Counted from the first letter of the stretch, positions 23,463 through 35,310 are shown. The stretch: DNA of 64,000 nucleotides from Certhia americana (GCA_018697195.1 CM031878.1:7365293-7429292); one strand, 5' to 3'. The notes: generated from the letters alone by a model not told the origin. Program-made: numbers and translations.

Positions 23463-24109
23463 TACAAACACCAGACAAGCAGACATGACCACGCTATCTA
23501 TAGACCTTTCTCAAGACTAGGAGTATGTTTCTCCCAAAGAAGTCTGAAAATATGGAGTTTGCAGACAAGAGAGACAAAACAGAGTGCTGAGACCCTAGAG
23601 TTCAAATCCAGCTCACATTCAAGGACACTAGGTGATACTTTATCAGATTAACATCTGATAAAAGAAAAGATTTGCTGAAACTCACATAATTTGGTGGCTG
23701 ACATTACATAAAATCTTAACAACCCAGTCTGGTTTTAGGAGGCATCAAACACAAATTTGTTTGTGGAGGCACCAGCATCAATGTCCTTACATCCTGTTTG
23801 CATGGTAACTTATGTAGACAGCGATGCAGCATTTCATACTCCATGGTGTTCCTACTCTTGGTTTTCTATACAACTTTGGATTGAAAATGTGGCCTGAGAG
23901 GACCATCTTGTTTGGCGCAAAGACTGGAGGAAAGAACAATTTTCTTTCTTGCATGCCATCTGCCAGCAGCGCTGTACATTTTGTAGAAATGCTGTGAGAG
24001 TCAGAGTCTGTGCTCTTGCCTTCTGCCTTCTTCGGGCCATGGTGGCAGAGACTGGTCTAAGGAGAGCAGTCCCAGGATAGCCAAATATATCCACACTTTC
24101 CCAAGAAAT

Positions 24110-24196
24110 CACCCAACAAGGGTTGCTTGAGCAGAAGGGCTGGATCAGGTGATCCCACTGTGGCCCCTTCCAGCCTTACCCATTCTGTGACTCTGA
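24110..24196 (+). mobile_element. CR1 LINE 3' end, sense
   Basis: It has the CR1 tail layout: GGCTGGATCAGGTGATCC, then CCCCTTCCAGCC, and the ending ATTCTGTGACTCTG, which is the degenerate octamer repeat of CR1 3' termini. It is a heavily 5'-truncated copy, the usual state in birds. Confidence 0.85.
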
Positions 24197-24831
24197 GGGC
24201 ATACAGAAAACCTACTGGCTTAAGCAAAAGTCTTAACAGGAGACCAGACAGGGGGAACAAGACTCATCTGTGGTTGATGCATACCAGTGGGCAGTCCTCA
24301 ATATTCTATAATGAGCCAACAAACATGCTACATGGTCATAATCTGCTGAAGGGGCTGCAGTTCAGAAGGGTTAGTGTTCAGTTTTCTATGACAGCCACAT
24401 GTGCATTGCCTTAAGCCACTCAGCCTTTCTGATAACGACCCTACACAGGTAACTACTTTTCCCCACCCTTTCTACATTATTCCCCTAATAAAATATATGA
24501 ACACAAAGCATAGAGAGGAGAAGCCAAAAAATTGCCATTTTATGGTCCTGTACTGTCATGCTGAACCAACTGCAACCAGCTCCTTCTGTGCACAGACACA
24601 AATGCTTGAGTTGTGCTTTGGTTTGTATTTGGAGGGAGCATCAGGTGGAACATCTGAATTCATTTCCCTCCCTTCCTAAAGGGTTGTGGTAGAAGCAGAT
24701 GAACATCACAAAATGCAAAGGGCTGAAGGCAGTTGCAGGGTTGGGGAATGTCTCAGGGCGCATGGCAGGCAAAAACCAGCAACAGGGGCAATAAAAAGAA
24801 CTTAGTCATGGTGCCATGGGACAGTGGGTGT

Positions 24832-24945
24832 CATAGAATCACTCAGATTGGAAAAGACCTTTAAGATCATAGAATCCAACTGTTAATCCAGCACTGCCAA
24901 AACCATTAAGTGGAAGGCATCCCTCAGAGGAGAGGTGTTAACCCT
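24832..24945 (-). mobile_element. CR1 LINE 3' end, antisense
   Basis: It starts TCATAGAATCACTCAG and continues TTGGAAAAGACCTTTAAGAT, the reverse complement of a CR1 3' end. It is 5'-truncated and diverged. With the copy at 24.1 kb it forms a pair of opposite orientation 0.7 kb apart. Confidence 0.88.
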
Positions 24946-25394
24946 GAGAGGTAACAGTGACAAGTCTCATTCTATCCGAGACTGAACAGATCAGTGCTCA
25001 GTTATAACTAGACTCAGTGATCTTAAGGTTGTTTTTGAACCTAGATGATGGCAGCATGATGGACACCTGTGGGATGTGCAGCCCTCAGCAGCTGGCCCAA
25101 GAGATGGTTTGTTGCTCTAGCAGGCACTCCAAAGTGCTCAGAACTCCTGACCAAGGGCTGTGGGAAAGGCTGAGCATGTGCAGCCTGGCTGAAAGGCACA
25201 GAGACTGACCCAGAAGGATAAATGTGATGAAGACATTCCATGATACCAGTGCTGAACTGTAAAGTCTCTCTCCAGAAGAGTGAAGACTTAAAGCCTTGGT
25301 CATGTCCTATAGGATTTGGTTTGACCACAGTATCTCCATTAGGTTTTGACTACATTCCCCATTAAAAAAGACTTCTTATGGAATGTTGCTCTCC

Positions 25395-25436
25395 CTTTTA
25401 CCTTTCTCTCTTCTCTCTCCTTCCCCCACCTCCAGA
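25395..25436. repeat. Pyrimidine-rich tract
   Basis: Nearly pure C/T run within noncoding DNA. Low complexity only. Confidence 0.6.
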
Positions 25437-27361
25437 CAACTTGATAACCTCAATCTGAGTTGTATTTTGGAAATATTCCCCCTCAGCACTCGCAGGTGGT
25501 GAGAAAAGGAGATGAATTCACTTGAGGAACACTATCCCCACAGGAGTTAGCAAGTTAACCATCACTTCTACATGAAGAGGCAGGGATGCTCAGTAAACAG
25601 CACCATTCAAGCCCTCTTTCTATGTCCTGGAACCAGGATGGCAGCATGTTGTTTTAGGCAGAGGTGACAAGCACAGCTTTATAAGTTGTCGATACCAACA
25701 AGTAAATAAGCCCAGGAATCTTGCGTGCCTGCTCTTTCACTCACATCAAGCTTTGCACTGCACAGAGTAAATCCCCAGGATGTTAAAAAAAAATCTCCTA
25801 ATTATGAATAGGACTTCCTAAAGACTCAGCTCACTTCATATAGATTTCAGATGGGGGATCTGTCTGTTGTGGTACAGCTCAAGCTCTGCTTTGTGACTCA
25901 GGAATTCTGATGGAAGGCTCAGAACTGCTCTCATTTTTTTTCTTTCCCAGGCTACAAAGCAGGTGATGACCCAAGGCAGGTGGTCCTTCATCCTGAAAGG
26001 CCAGGAAAACACAAGAATTGTGCCTGTGGCAAAAGATTTCAACACCAAGAAAAATGCCAGCCCATCCCTTCAGCACATGCTGAAGCCAGTGAGAGGACAT
26101 GTTTCCTAATTCCAGAAGTGATACTATATTCAAAACAATCTGCTGGTGAACTGGGAGTTCAGGCCAGCAACCTAATGTAACAGGTTTCCTAACTTTTCCA
26201 GCACCAAATAAAACACATCTATGCCTGACCTGGGACCATGTCTGACTCACAAGTGGGCAGGTAGGGGTGAACAATAGTTTCCTCTCATGGGCATCTTTCA
26301 GCTGAAGCTGTTCATAACTGCTGTTGCTGAAAATTTCTCTCAGTCTGACCCCACCACACTGATGACTTCAGCATTAAAGAGTCTCTCCCACAGGAACCCA
26401 GAGACACAGTGTCAAGAGAGTATCATGAGTGAAGCACTGTTGAAATGTGCTTTCTTCAACTAGCTTTTCCAGCACTGTCGTTCAGGTTGTACATCTCTAG
26501 TCCTGACTCATGCAAGTTTCATTTCTTCTCAGTTGAACAAAGTTCAAGATTTTTGGAAAGAGATGGGTTGCACAGGGATTAAATACAGGCTCAAGTCAGA
26601 ATACGTGACTGAACTGAAGTCACAAGTATGGTTGCTATTCCTGGGCAATGAGCAAATCCTTGAAGTGCATGAGTGGATAGCAGATCGAATCTGATGTGTT
26701 TGGTAATTTAATGTGGCGCTAGGGTAGATTGCATTGGCTATGTGACACAACAGCTCTAGCTAGTACTGAGTCACAGTGAAATGTCACCTACTTGTCCCTT
26801 TTGCAAGTGAATGAATTGTGTCATGCTAGTCCTGGCTAGCCTTGCCATAAGAAAGGATGCCCTGGTCCGTCCCCACTCCTGTGCCCCAGTTATAATATCA
26901 TTTTGGTTATGAAAATGAAACAGGTTTAGTGAATGAATTAAGAACTGACTTCCTCTCATTGGTAAAACACTTTGATACCTCCAACTTGCTCTAATCTTAC
27001 AGATGGATTGGTTTCAGTGGGCAGGATTACCTGAAATCCCATCTGACCTTTCCCATTCTGGAAAAAGACACTTTACAAAATATCCCCAGTGCCTAAACAA
27101 ACCAAGGAGGTATCTCTGGACCCCTCTGCATTCGCTCTCCAGACCAGTCAGTTCTGCCAGGCACTGCCTGGCAACTTTGAGCAACTTCTCTTTTGTTTTA
27201 CCATAGTTTAAAATAAGTTATCAACCAATCATAAAATGAATTTTTTGGTTTCTCCTGGCTCCATGAACACAAAGAGGTGCACGTCCTACCATAGGAGGAA
27301 GCAATGGCTGTTAAGTTTTACAGTTATAGTGGAAAGCACTGATCACAGCCTGCCGGCCTCA

Positions 27362-27520
27362 CTACTGGATGTGACAGGCGGTGGAGGAGGTGGCTTGGCA
27401 ACACATGCAGGTAGGGTTGACCGATTTAGGGGGGATTAGGTCGAGGTCCTCGTCATCTGGGATCTCATCTAACCGGTACCCATCCTTTAGCAGCTGGATG
27501 TTCAAGTCTTGGTTGATCTG
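27362..27520 (-). CDS. FAM219A: FAM219A terminal coding exon
   Basis: The acceptor CTGTAG (27521) opens a 52-codon exon that begins QINQDLNIQLLKDGY and ends STACHIQ before TAG (27362-27364). It carries the acidic stretch DDEDLDL and the conserved C-terminal Cys cluster PTCMCCQ. The Cys cluster is a candidate for lipidation or metal binding, but no function is established. Residues appear almost identical to human. The incoming intron has phase 0. Confidence 0.97.
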   Translation of the reverse strand, partial: QINQDLNIQLLKDGYRLDEIPDDEDLDLIPPKSVNPTCMCCQATSSTACHIQ

Positions 27521-28656
27521 CTACAGACAAAGAGACAAACAGTCAAACACTTGGGACTTCTTACTTCTGGTGGTCAGAAGATGAAGGAGGTCCCCTATTC
27601 TGGAATGCATTTCCCCATCATTAACAGCTGTCCCACAGTCCTAGTTTTCAACCTGAGGTGAGGGGAGAGTACTAGCTGCTCCAGAACAGGAATATCTAGA
27701 GTGAGGTACACTATTTTGTTCTGAAATAATTTTTCCCTGAGGACAAGCTCTCAGTTAAAGTAAAGTAATAATAATATTTACTAGCAGATGGGCAGTCCCC
27801 CCTCTCAGTCTGGGGCACATTACAGCAGTTAAAAGAAGGTAAAGTTTGGCTGTGCAATCTCAGATTCAAGCACTATCTAACCGGATCTGTACAAGGATCT
27901 GTACAAAAAACCACTTTGTCAGGGCACAGAAACTCTGATCATCTGATACAGTCACTGCTCTTGGCTGTTTCCCAGGGTTTCAGAGGTACTTTATCCAAGG
28001 AGGAGATACAAGGTAAAAGAGTTTTGAGCAGTTTGTGGGCAGAATGGCTGCTCAGTACTCTGGATGCAAAATCCTGCAGAAGCAGTAGCCAGAGGCTGAG
28101 CAACAAATTCATGAGAGAGTTCGGGAGTATACTCAGAAACAGTGCAGAGGGAGCATGAGCTTCCTGCCTTTTCTCTTTGAAAGGGCAAGAGTTCATATCT
28201 GCAAGTCCTCTCTGGAATCTCTGCTTGCTCCAAGTAAACACACACTGGGTGACCCTGACCACTTCAATAACTGGAAATCACAGCACACCCTCAGATCCTT
28301 TATTTGTGTCCTTGGCATGCATACAGTTGCTGAGCTGCCATGGCAGATAAGATGATGCTTTTGCACCTTATGGGTCACTGCAGAACTAAGCAGAATGAGG
28401 GAAAGTTTGAGTGAAACCCAAGGTAGTTGTGAAAACTGCTGATGGGCAGACCTCTGTGCCATGGCAGTGAGGATATGGAGACAACTGGATCACCAGTGAA
28501 GAAAGCAACGTGACACGGTTTCTGGCTCACAGAGTCTATACCACTACTAAATTTGTTGTGTAGCCATTTCTGCCTGTGCAAGGCCACTCTAAGCCATTTC
28601 TGGCTGCTCTGTTATTTGCATTCATGGCAAGGATGGCAGGAGAGAGTATAACTCAC
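27521..28656 (-). other. FAM219A: FAM219A intron 5
   Basis: Runs between donor GTGAGT (28656 downwards) and acceptor CTGTAG. It contains a perfect 12-base tandem duplication (27883-27906). No further exon seen. Confidence 0.9.
27883..27906 (+). repeat. Perfect 12-base tandem duplication
   Basis: GGATCTGTACAA occurs twice in direct succession, within FAM219A intron 5. Confidence 0.9.
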
Positions 28657-28711
28657 CTCAGCTGATGAGTATCCCGAGGAGGAATATCTGGACATATCAA
28701 AGTCATCATCA
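28657..28711 (-). CDS. FAM219A: FAM219A exon 5
   Basis: A 55-base exon with acceptor CCCTGCAG and donor GAG|GTGAGT. After the split Ser codon it encodes DDDFDMSRYSSSGYSSAE, the serine/tyrosine-rich conserved segment that follows VALDTD in human. The many Ser and Tyr residues next to acidic residues suggest kinase sites (inference). Phase 2 in, phase 0 out. Confidence 0.97.
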
Positions 28712-29042
28712 CTGCAGGGAAGTACAGGATAGAGCAAAGAAGGAATTGGTTAGATGACACCTGCATCCCCCACTTAGTACTATCTTTCTTGTGCCATTAA
28801 ACTGTTCTTGAGGCACAGAGAAGTTACATCAAGGGAGCCTGTAGAGCAGCTTTCATCTGTGACCCTCAGATCTTTCCATCACAGTGCTCTTTTCTCACAG
28901 CTCTTCTCACATGTTCTCACATAGAGACCCACCATGGCATAGGTCAGAAGGAACAGGGGAGAGAAGAGTCAGAGTACTGCCCTCTGGCATGAAAACTGAC
29001 TTAAGCTGTCATGTATATCACCTTTTTTAACCTTTTGCATAC
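28712..29042 (-). other. FAM219A: FAM219A intron 4
   Basis: A short 331-base intron with donor GTATGC and acceptor TGCAG. Nothing else was recognised in it. Confidence 0.9.
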
Positions 29043-29123
29043 CTGTCTGTGTCCAGGGCTACCAGGGGCTTTTCATCTGGACTCTGGTCTAGCGATGAGT
29101 AGCCCTTATTGGGAACGACGAGC
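29043..29123 (-). CDS. FAM219A: FAM219A exon 4
   Basis: An 81-base exon with acceptor ATTTCAG and donor ACAG|GTATGC. It encodes, after the split Arg codon, LVVPNKGYSSLDQSP and then DEKPLVALDTD. The length is a multiple of three, so skipping it would keep the frame. Sequence agrees with human FAM219A at essentially every residue I can recall. Confidence 0.97.
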
Positions 29124-29344
29124 CTGAAATAATTAAATGTTTTCCATTAACCACACAGTAAAGCTCAGCACCACACACTGCATAGGATAAGGCTATATAA
29201 TAGCTGGCTTTCCCCATTTCACTTCTGTGCAAGCCCCCACTTATTGGTGAAGATGTTTAAATAGGTGCAATTCAGAGAGAGCAAGCTGTGTCTCTGGGTA
29301 GCCTACAGTAGTTTCACAGGGATTAACACCGGGCATGCCTTGGG

Positions 29345-29373
29345 AACATACCCCTTCCTGGAAGGGGTATGTT
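29345..29373. repeat. Near-perfect palindrome, 14-base arms
   Basis: The left arm AACATACCCCTTCC and its exact reverse complement are separated by a single T. The centre forms TTCCTGGAA, which fits the TTCNNNGAA site of STAT factors. Directly after it (29374-29390) a second, smaller palindrome has the same TTCCTGGAA centre. Confidence 0.9.
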
Positions 29374-30026
29374 TTCTTCCTGGAAGAAAAAAAAAATTGG
29401 GACACTCTGCACTTCATTCTGGTGAACCTGTTTAGCTAGCAGCGCTTGTCATATCAGATTGCTCATTTTTGTGTTGCCTGTTTTTTTTCCTGGCAAGGGT
29501 ACCTGACACCAGTACATAGGAGAAGGAGGCCAAGGGAAGCCAGAGGCCCAGTGATCCCAATGTTCTGCTATTGGACATAGGGATATTACGTGGTGTCACT
29601 TTCTGAATCCCTATCCAGGCCCCTGGCAACACAACACTTTTGAAATCTCAGTCCTAAATTTAGTAATATTAGAAATCTGAGCTGCTGTGCCCAGTATAAG
29701 AAACCAGTCAGACCAGCAGTTTTTAAATTACATTTTTTTGTGACGACTTTCAGTTAAGCAGAAATGTTACAAAGGCTGAGGATGACTCTGCACCTTTAAC
29801 TGCCTGGGAGAGTTTGTGAAATGGAGTGCAGGCTTCAGAACTTCTAAGATAAGGAAAATGTGTTAATACAATGATATCTTGTTCACAACAGAGTTCTTTC
29901 ATCAAAAAAAGTAAAAAAAAGTTTGGTTCACATTTAAAACAAGATTAACTAAACCCAGCAAATGGAGTAAGATTCTTTTTTCAGCAGGTAAGAACTGTAA
30001 GAGTGACAAAAATCCTCTCTTTCAAT

Positions 30027-30057
30027 GAGTTAACTAATTGATTAATTTAGTTAACTC
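30027..30057. repeat. Palindrome with 11-base arms (GAGTTAACTAA)
   Basis: The arms GAGTTAACTAA and TTAGTTAACTC are perfect reverse complements around nine bases (TTGATTAAT). Each arm contains GTTAAC, a half site of HNF1-type homeodomain factors. Confidence 0.85.
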
Positions 30058-32153
30058 AGGTTTTCTCCCAAGTGGTCTTTAATAACAAACCATGATGCAC
30101 AATGATGCTTCAATAAGAGTTTAAGAAATATAAATCTAAAGATTATAGTCCATCTCATCCATGCTCCAACTACTCTCTAACTACCTGAAATGTTTTTCTG
30201 CTTCTGTGCAGAAACTTGCAGCAAGCCATTAACAAGTTTAGAAATAAAAAGTCCTGGCAAGCACTGTCTGTGTGCAGACTCAGGCACAGTAAGGTATATC
30301 AAATCCTATAACAAAACAGATATATAGTTTCACAACTAGTTATATTTTCTTACTGTGTTCATTGAAACATAAATTAAATAAATTAATTTAAAATATGATG
30401 CAGAATTTCCAAACTGCTGCACCAGGGGACTGGAGAAAATGGGATCTACTTGCAAAATTCAGTAGCCCTTCTCACAGAAGTGGGACACTCTGCTCCTGAG
30501 GTGTATAGGCAGGAAGTCAAGAAGCAAAGATGTCTGGAACTGAAGCTAAGATTTGGCAGCACAAGTTTGCCCATACAGATATTAGAAATACTGACTCCCA
30601 TTTTCACTCTCCAGTTTTCCAGTCCCTGCTCCATATATTTGTTATTAAATCATCAGTGAACAAAGCACTCTCAGGCGATCTAGGAGAAGAACACTCTGGT
30701 GATATTTACTTGATGAAAAAAACCCCACTACATCTTCTTCTTGAAAAAAGTCTTTTTTCTTAATAATAAGAAACTTCAATTTAACTGCAGCAGACAAAAA
30801 AATTGTTATAGTGTCTCTGCCCTGATTTAAGTCTTTCCCTCACATCCTGATTGTTTTTATTTTCACTTCCCACTGTCCTTGGAATAAAGACAGGTAGCAG
30901 TGATAGCTGCTTTTGTCTGCAACTGTCTCAGTATAAGCTTCTTTGTCCTTGTATTTTTGCTCACTTGAAGCAACACCAGTTTGAACATGAAGTCCAAGTT
31001 CAGGTTACCCTGAGTGGACTGTAGCATGCAACTCTGTCCAAGTGGTGTGGATGGTGTTGTGGGCTCTGTCTGTGCTCACAGCATCACCTCATTGAGATTT
31101 AATTTCCTTTTAGGGAGACTGGGAGAGTTATGGATCCAGTTACTCTCACCTGTAAGGCTGGCTGCACCCTTGTCCCAGAAAAGGACTGAATGGTGAAGGC
31201 AACCTTGTACTAGAGGCGGAATGTAAGAATCCACAGGGATAATACAAAATAACAGCAGCCTTGGGGAAGAAGGAGGAGATGCAATAGAGACTAGGAGAGG
31301 CAAAGCACAAAGGAAAACATACTTGATGAGAAGAGCAGAACTGTCAAAAAGGGGAAAATGGCTTTAGCTTATTTTCCTGCAGAGACCTGAGGAAGCCAAC
31401 ACTTCAGACTTAAATCATAAAAAGGAAGTTTTGCATTGTATCCTCCTGGAATATATCCCATTATACTGCAACTGTTACCCTGTGAAAAGCTGCTTGAACA
31501 CTTGTGGCATTTCTGCCTTGCTGGTGTTGCCCTGTCTGTGCCAAGACAGACTGAACCATTCAGAGGTGCGCAGATATCCTTAAGTGAAACAAAACCGAGC
31601 TGGCTGTTTGAAATCTTTTGTCAATAGGTGTCACTGCTCTGCTCTTTCCATCGGGCAGCTTGGAGACAACAATCTCACTATGGAAAATTCACTCATGTTA
31701 CAGGTAGATACCTCTATTTATCCCATCTTCTCTCCCTTATTATCTTCCTCTGCTAATTTCAGTGTTTCTAAACCTCTCAAGCAGCAAATCTGCTACCATT
31801 CCTCTCAGAATGCTAGCTTGCAGCCTATTGCCAAAAGAAAACAAGTTTTGCCAGAATTTACTTGGAAGATAAGAGGGAACAGTGGGCATAGAAAACCCAG
31901 ATGAGCACAGCTCCTGAATTTCTTACTGCCATGAAGGATCTGGCTGTTTTACATGGCCACAACACCTGAATACAGGGAGGAAGCAATGCAGCACATTCCA
32001 CCTGTATTTCAGGGACTTACAACTACCAGTTGACAAGTCCCTGTCAGGATTTATGACTAATATTTTGGGTCTGGAGAATTAGTGTGAACAGAAGATCTCA
32101 TCTCTCAGATGCATTGCATATAGAGAGGCTCTGACCTGCAGCTCTGACCTATT

Positions 32154-32187
32154 CTTAATATATGGTAATGACTTAATATATGGTAAT
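32154..32187 (+). repeat. 16-base tandem duplication, period 18
   Basis: CTTAATATATGGTAAT occurs twice with a GA spacer, in FAM219A intron 3. Confidence 0.85.
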
Positions 32188-33016
32188 CCAGGCAACTTTG
32201 CCATTCATCAGTAAACACCCAACATTCTGCAGATTCTGCCATCATTTTAAGCGAGGTCCTCCACTAATACCTGCCACCTTTCTAGCAGCATGCAAAGCAT
32301 GCAGTCCTGTGGGCTCATGTGGTTTCTTCCCTTCTGAACATAGGTAAGTAATACATTGGTGTACTGAAGTCTGCACAGAAAAAAATAAAAATATTGTAAA
32401 AGAAAATATTGAGCTCAGATTATCTTTGTTTACAGCAGGTAGTAGCACTGTCTAATACTCTCTTACAGAGCTCTTCCAAAGGATCTCTAGCAAAGTGTGA
32501 CCATGCTGTTCCAAGGGTAGAGGAGATGTATATAGAGGCACACAGAGATGGATGATGGATTATTTACAAGCTTTCATTAAATCTGGCAGTAGCAGAACAG
32601 ATGACCATCAAAAAGGAGCAGTGGAACTTACAGTGACAAAAGCAACCCAGGCACAACTAAGCTCTAAACCAGTTTGTGTTTCATGAACCAGCACAGCTTC
32701 TCCACACTATCAGAATTAGGGAGACTACTCAGAACCTGCAGGATGGCCCCTTGATTTTAACCTGGCTGGTCTGTCTCTGCCTTCTATAGGCTGCACTGCC
32801 ACTGGTCCTAGGCTCAGCTGTCCCTGCATCTTCCCAGGGGTTGGGATGCAACACAGCACAGAACATTTGGGCCCACTAGCTCCAGGAAGGGCCATCACTG
32901 CTCTTGTAGTGTGGCTTTGCAGTAGGCAAAGGCAATGAACATTGTCGCTCACCACACCAGGACCATTAAGGATTGCAGCTCAGAGCACAGCTGTTAGTAC
33001 TTTTCTAGTCCCTTAC

Positions 33017-33119
33017 CTTGTTCGTGCCATCACATTGTTCTTCTTGGGCTGCTGATTAACTGGGCTTCCCATGTTGCCATTCTTCAGGGAGCCCTTCCGA
33101 GCCAGCTCCCTCTGCTTCT
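33017..33119 (-). CDS. FAM219A: FAM219A exon 3
   Basis: A 103-base exon with acceptor CTGTGCAG and donor ACAAG|GTAAGG. It encodes KQRELARKGSLKNGN, then MGSPVNQQPKKNNVMART. This is the basic part of the protein and includes RKGSLK, a typical basophilic kinase site. The only clear difference from human is KNGN for KNGS. Phase 1 in, phase 2 out. Confidence 0.97.
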
Positions 33120-33540
33120 CTGCACAGGAGATATGAATGGGAAAAGCAAAGTTAGAGCAACAGCCTAGCTGGCCACCATAAGAAGAAACCCAGACCCAAG
33201 AGTGGCAAAAGGCACAGCAGAATTAACAGCAAAGGACATGAGCTCACCACCTCTTACGAAGGGACACTGCAAAGGCCAGATGAGCTGTGTCCCACTTTCT
33301 CTAAGGTCACCAGGGACTAAAACTAATCTATCTTCACTCACAGCAGCCTAGTGGCAGTAACACACTGAAATTTTGGTCTCCAAGACTCGAAAGGTGTTGG
33401 AGCTTCTAGATGAAACCCAGCTAAGGTGGATGAGGGGCAGAGACCATGTCCCTGTCTGCAGCTGGTTGTTGCATGGACCCCAATACTGTGCTGTACACAG
33501 CTCTGCCTCCAGCAGAGATGGGAACCCAGGGTTGTTGATA

Positions 33541-33631
33541 TTGATATTTAATATTCATAATTAATCATTAATTATACATATATTATACGATATATAATAT
33601 ATAATCATTAATCAATAAATTGATATTAAAT
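33541..33631. repeat. AT-rich low-complexity block
   Basis: Dominated by TTAAT, ATTAAT and TATATAAT words with many self-complementary stretches, so it is likely to be unstable or to melt easily. Confidence 0.8.
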
Positions 33632-34879
33632 TTTCTGATTCAAAGTCCTTCCTTGCTTCTTGTGGAAGATCAGTTGTGTTGAGTTACCAGCTAGTCACAA
33701 AAGTTGAACTAGCTGCCCCAATGTCATTATGCAACGCTAGGCAAGGTTTGTATGGAAAAGCTGAACATGGGGTCAGTAAGGCAGGAATGAGACCAATTTA
33801 AAAAAATTGTCCAGAGTGTGAGAAAATGCTGGAAACTACTTTGGTGGCAAGCCTGAATAACAGGTGTATGAGACTGCTTGCTGAGGAACCTGAATAGTGA
33901 ATTTGTTCTCCTTCTGCCTCTCCTACAATGTGTGAATTCTGTTGTTGGTTTGTTTTTCTTCCTTTTTTCGGATTTTATTTCTCCTTGAAGAGAAAAGCAG
34001 CTTTTCCCACTTGTTGTGGAAAAGCAGTATGCTTCTATGGTGTACAAGTTCAATGTGGGCTAACACTTTCCCTGCCTCACAAGTCAGAGCAGGGTGATAC
34101 ATGTGCAAGGCTCCCTTTCTTGAGAGAGAAATAAGCAGCAGAGATGCCTAGAGATTGTGATAATGAGGAACATGGAGACAAGAGTATGTACACCTACAAA
34201 CCATACCCAGCCTGTTCTGGCTGACAGCAGAGGTGAATAAATGCTCATGGAACTTGGCAGGAAAAGGATTGGATTAATAAATCACTCTGGCTTGAGCAAC
34301 AAAAAGACTGATCCAGGATCAAAATCAAAACCTTAAATCAGAGTAATTTCTCAGTATGGAACTTGAAAACACATTGGCTCTCTCTGTCTCCAAAATAAAA
34401 GGCTGGTATTTTGCAGCCCATGTGAATTTTGCTGTTCAGAGAGAGAGAAATTGAGGCTATGGAGGCAAATACTTACAATACTAAATACAGTGCAATTTCC
34501 AGTCATCTCTGTCAGAAGCTCCAACTCTGACCACAAATATGCAGCACTGAGACAAGCTGCCAGTGCTTTAGGATCCTGGTGAAGTGGTTACAGGTGGCTG
34601 AATACACTGTGAGTGCAGGTGTGATGGCTTGTGGGCAATCATCAGCAACACCAGTAGGGCTGAAACAGATAGGGAAGCCTTAACCACACCCAGGTTCCTC
34701 CTGGCTTTTCACTAATTTTCCAGACAGAAGCTTCCCTCAAAAAAACAGGATAGGGCAGAGAAGACTGGGAGGGCATGAAGCATGTGTGCCTTTGACATTA
34801 CAAAACGTGTTCAATTGGGAGTCTGAAGATCCTTTCTGTTCACTAGCAGGATCACTGTGTTGGGTGATGTATTTGGTTT

Positions 34880-35310
34880 ATGTGCAAATATTTGGTAGTG
34901 GAGGGTTGCACAGGTAGGTAATGTGAGAAACTTCTAGACGTTTCCCTGTGTCTAACGGAGCCAATGGCAGCTGGCCCCAAGACAGACCTGCTCCTGATCG
35001 TGGCTGGGCCCATTAGCAATGGTGGTATAGACTCTGGGATAACACAGTGAGGAAAGGGGGAAAAGTCCTGCACAACTGCAGCCAGACAGAGGAGTGAGGC
35101 TGTGTCAGAAACAGCCCTGCAGACACCCAGAAGCAGGAAGAGGAGCTGCTCCAGGTACCATAACAGATTCCCCTGTAGCCCATGGAGGTTTATAAGAGAG
35201 CAGAGATCCATCTGTAGTCTATGGAGGAAACCACAACAGAGCAGGTGGGTGCCTGAAGGACGCTGTGACCCTGTGGAAAGCCCATGTTGCTGTGTGTTCA
35301 TTCCATAGTC
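34880..35310 (+). mobile_element. Avian interspersed repeat (GC-rich, CR1- or LTR-associated)
   Basis: The order GAGAAACTTCTAGACGTTTC, CCTGTGTCTAA, CAGCTGGCCCCAAGACAGAC, TGGGATAACA, CTGCACAACTGCAGCC, GAGGAGCTGCTCCAGGT, CCCATGGAGG and GAGCAGGTGGGTGCC matches a repeat I know from many bird genomes, often translated into spurious proteins. The 149-residue minus open frame (34852-35301) is such a by-product. I cannot tell by eye whether the parent is a CR1 5' region or an LTR element. The copy is old, with many substitutions. Confidence 0.65.

Larger units (their letters stand above)
18480..27361 (-). other. FAM219A: FAM219A 3' UTR and downstream region (extent unknown)
   Basis: This follows the FAM219A stop codon at 27362-27364. 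No coding exon was recognised. Minus-strand AATAAA signals occur at 23457 and 21201 and an ATTAAA at 18490, so the 3' UTR could end at several places. Old CR1 fragments at 24.1 and 24.8 kb and an ancient SINE-like piece at 22.7 kb lie within it. SPMIP6, expected here from the human order, was not seen. The proximal part is surely FAM219A 3' UTR; the distal limit is a guess. Confidence 0.4.
29124..33016 (-). other. FAM219A: FAM219A intron 3
   Basis: A 3.9-kb AT-rich intron. It contains a perfect palindrome with two TTCCTGGAA sites (29345-29390), an 11-base-arm palindrome at 30027-30057, and a short tandem duplication at 32154. No further exon seen; open frames here are short and unremarkable. 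Confidence 0.88.

Noticed and set aside
23590..23620. GAGTTCAAATCCAGC as a tRNA B box
   Set aside because: No matching A box or cloverleaf was found; at most a relic of an ancient SINE.
34852..35301. 149-codon minus frame with a hydrophobic segment
   Set aside because: Antisense translation of a known type of avian interspersed repeat.
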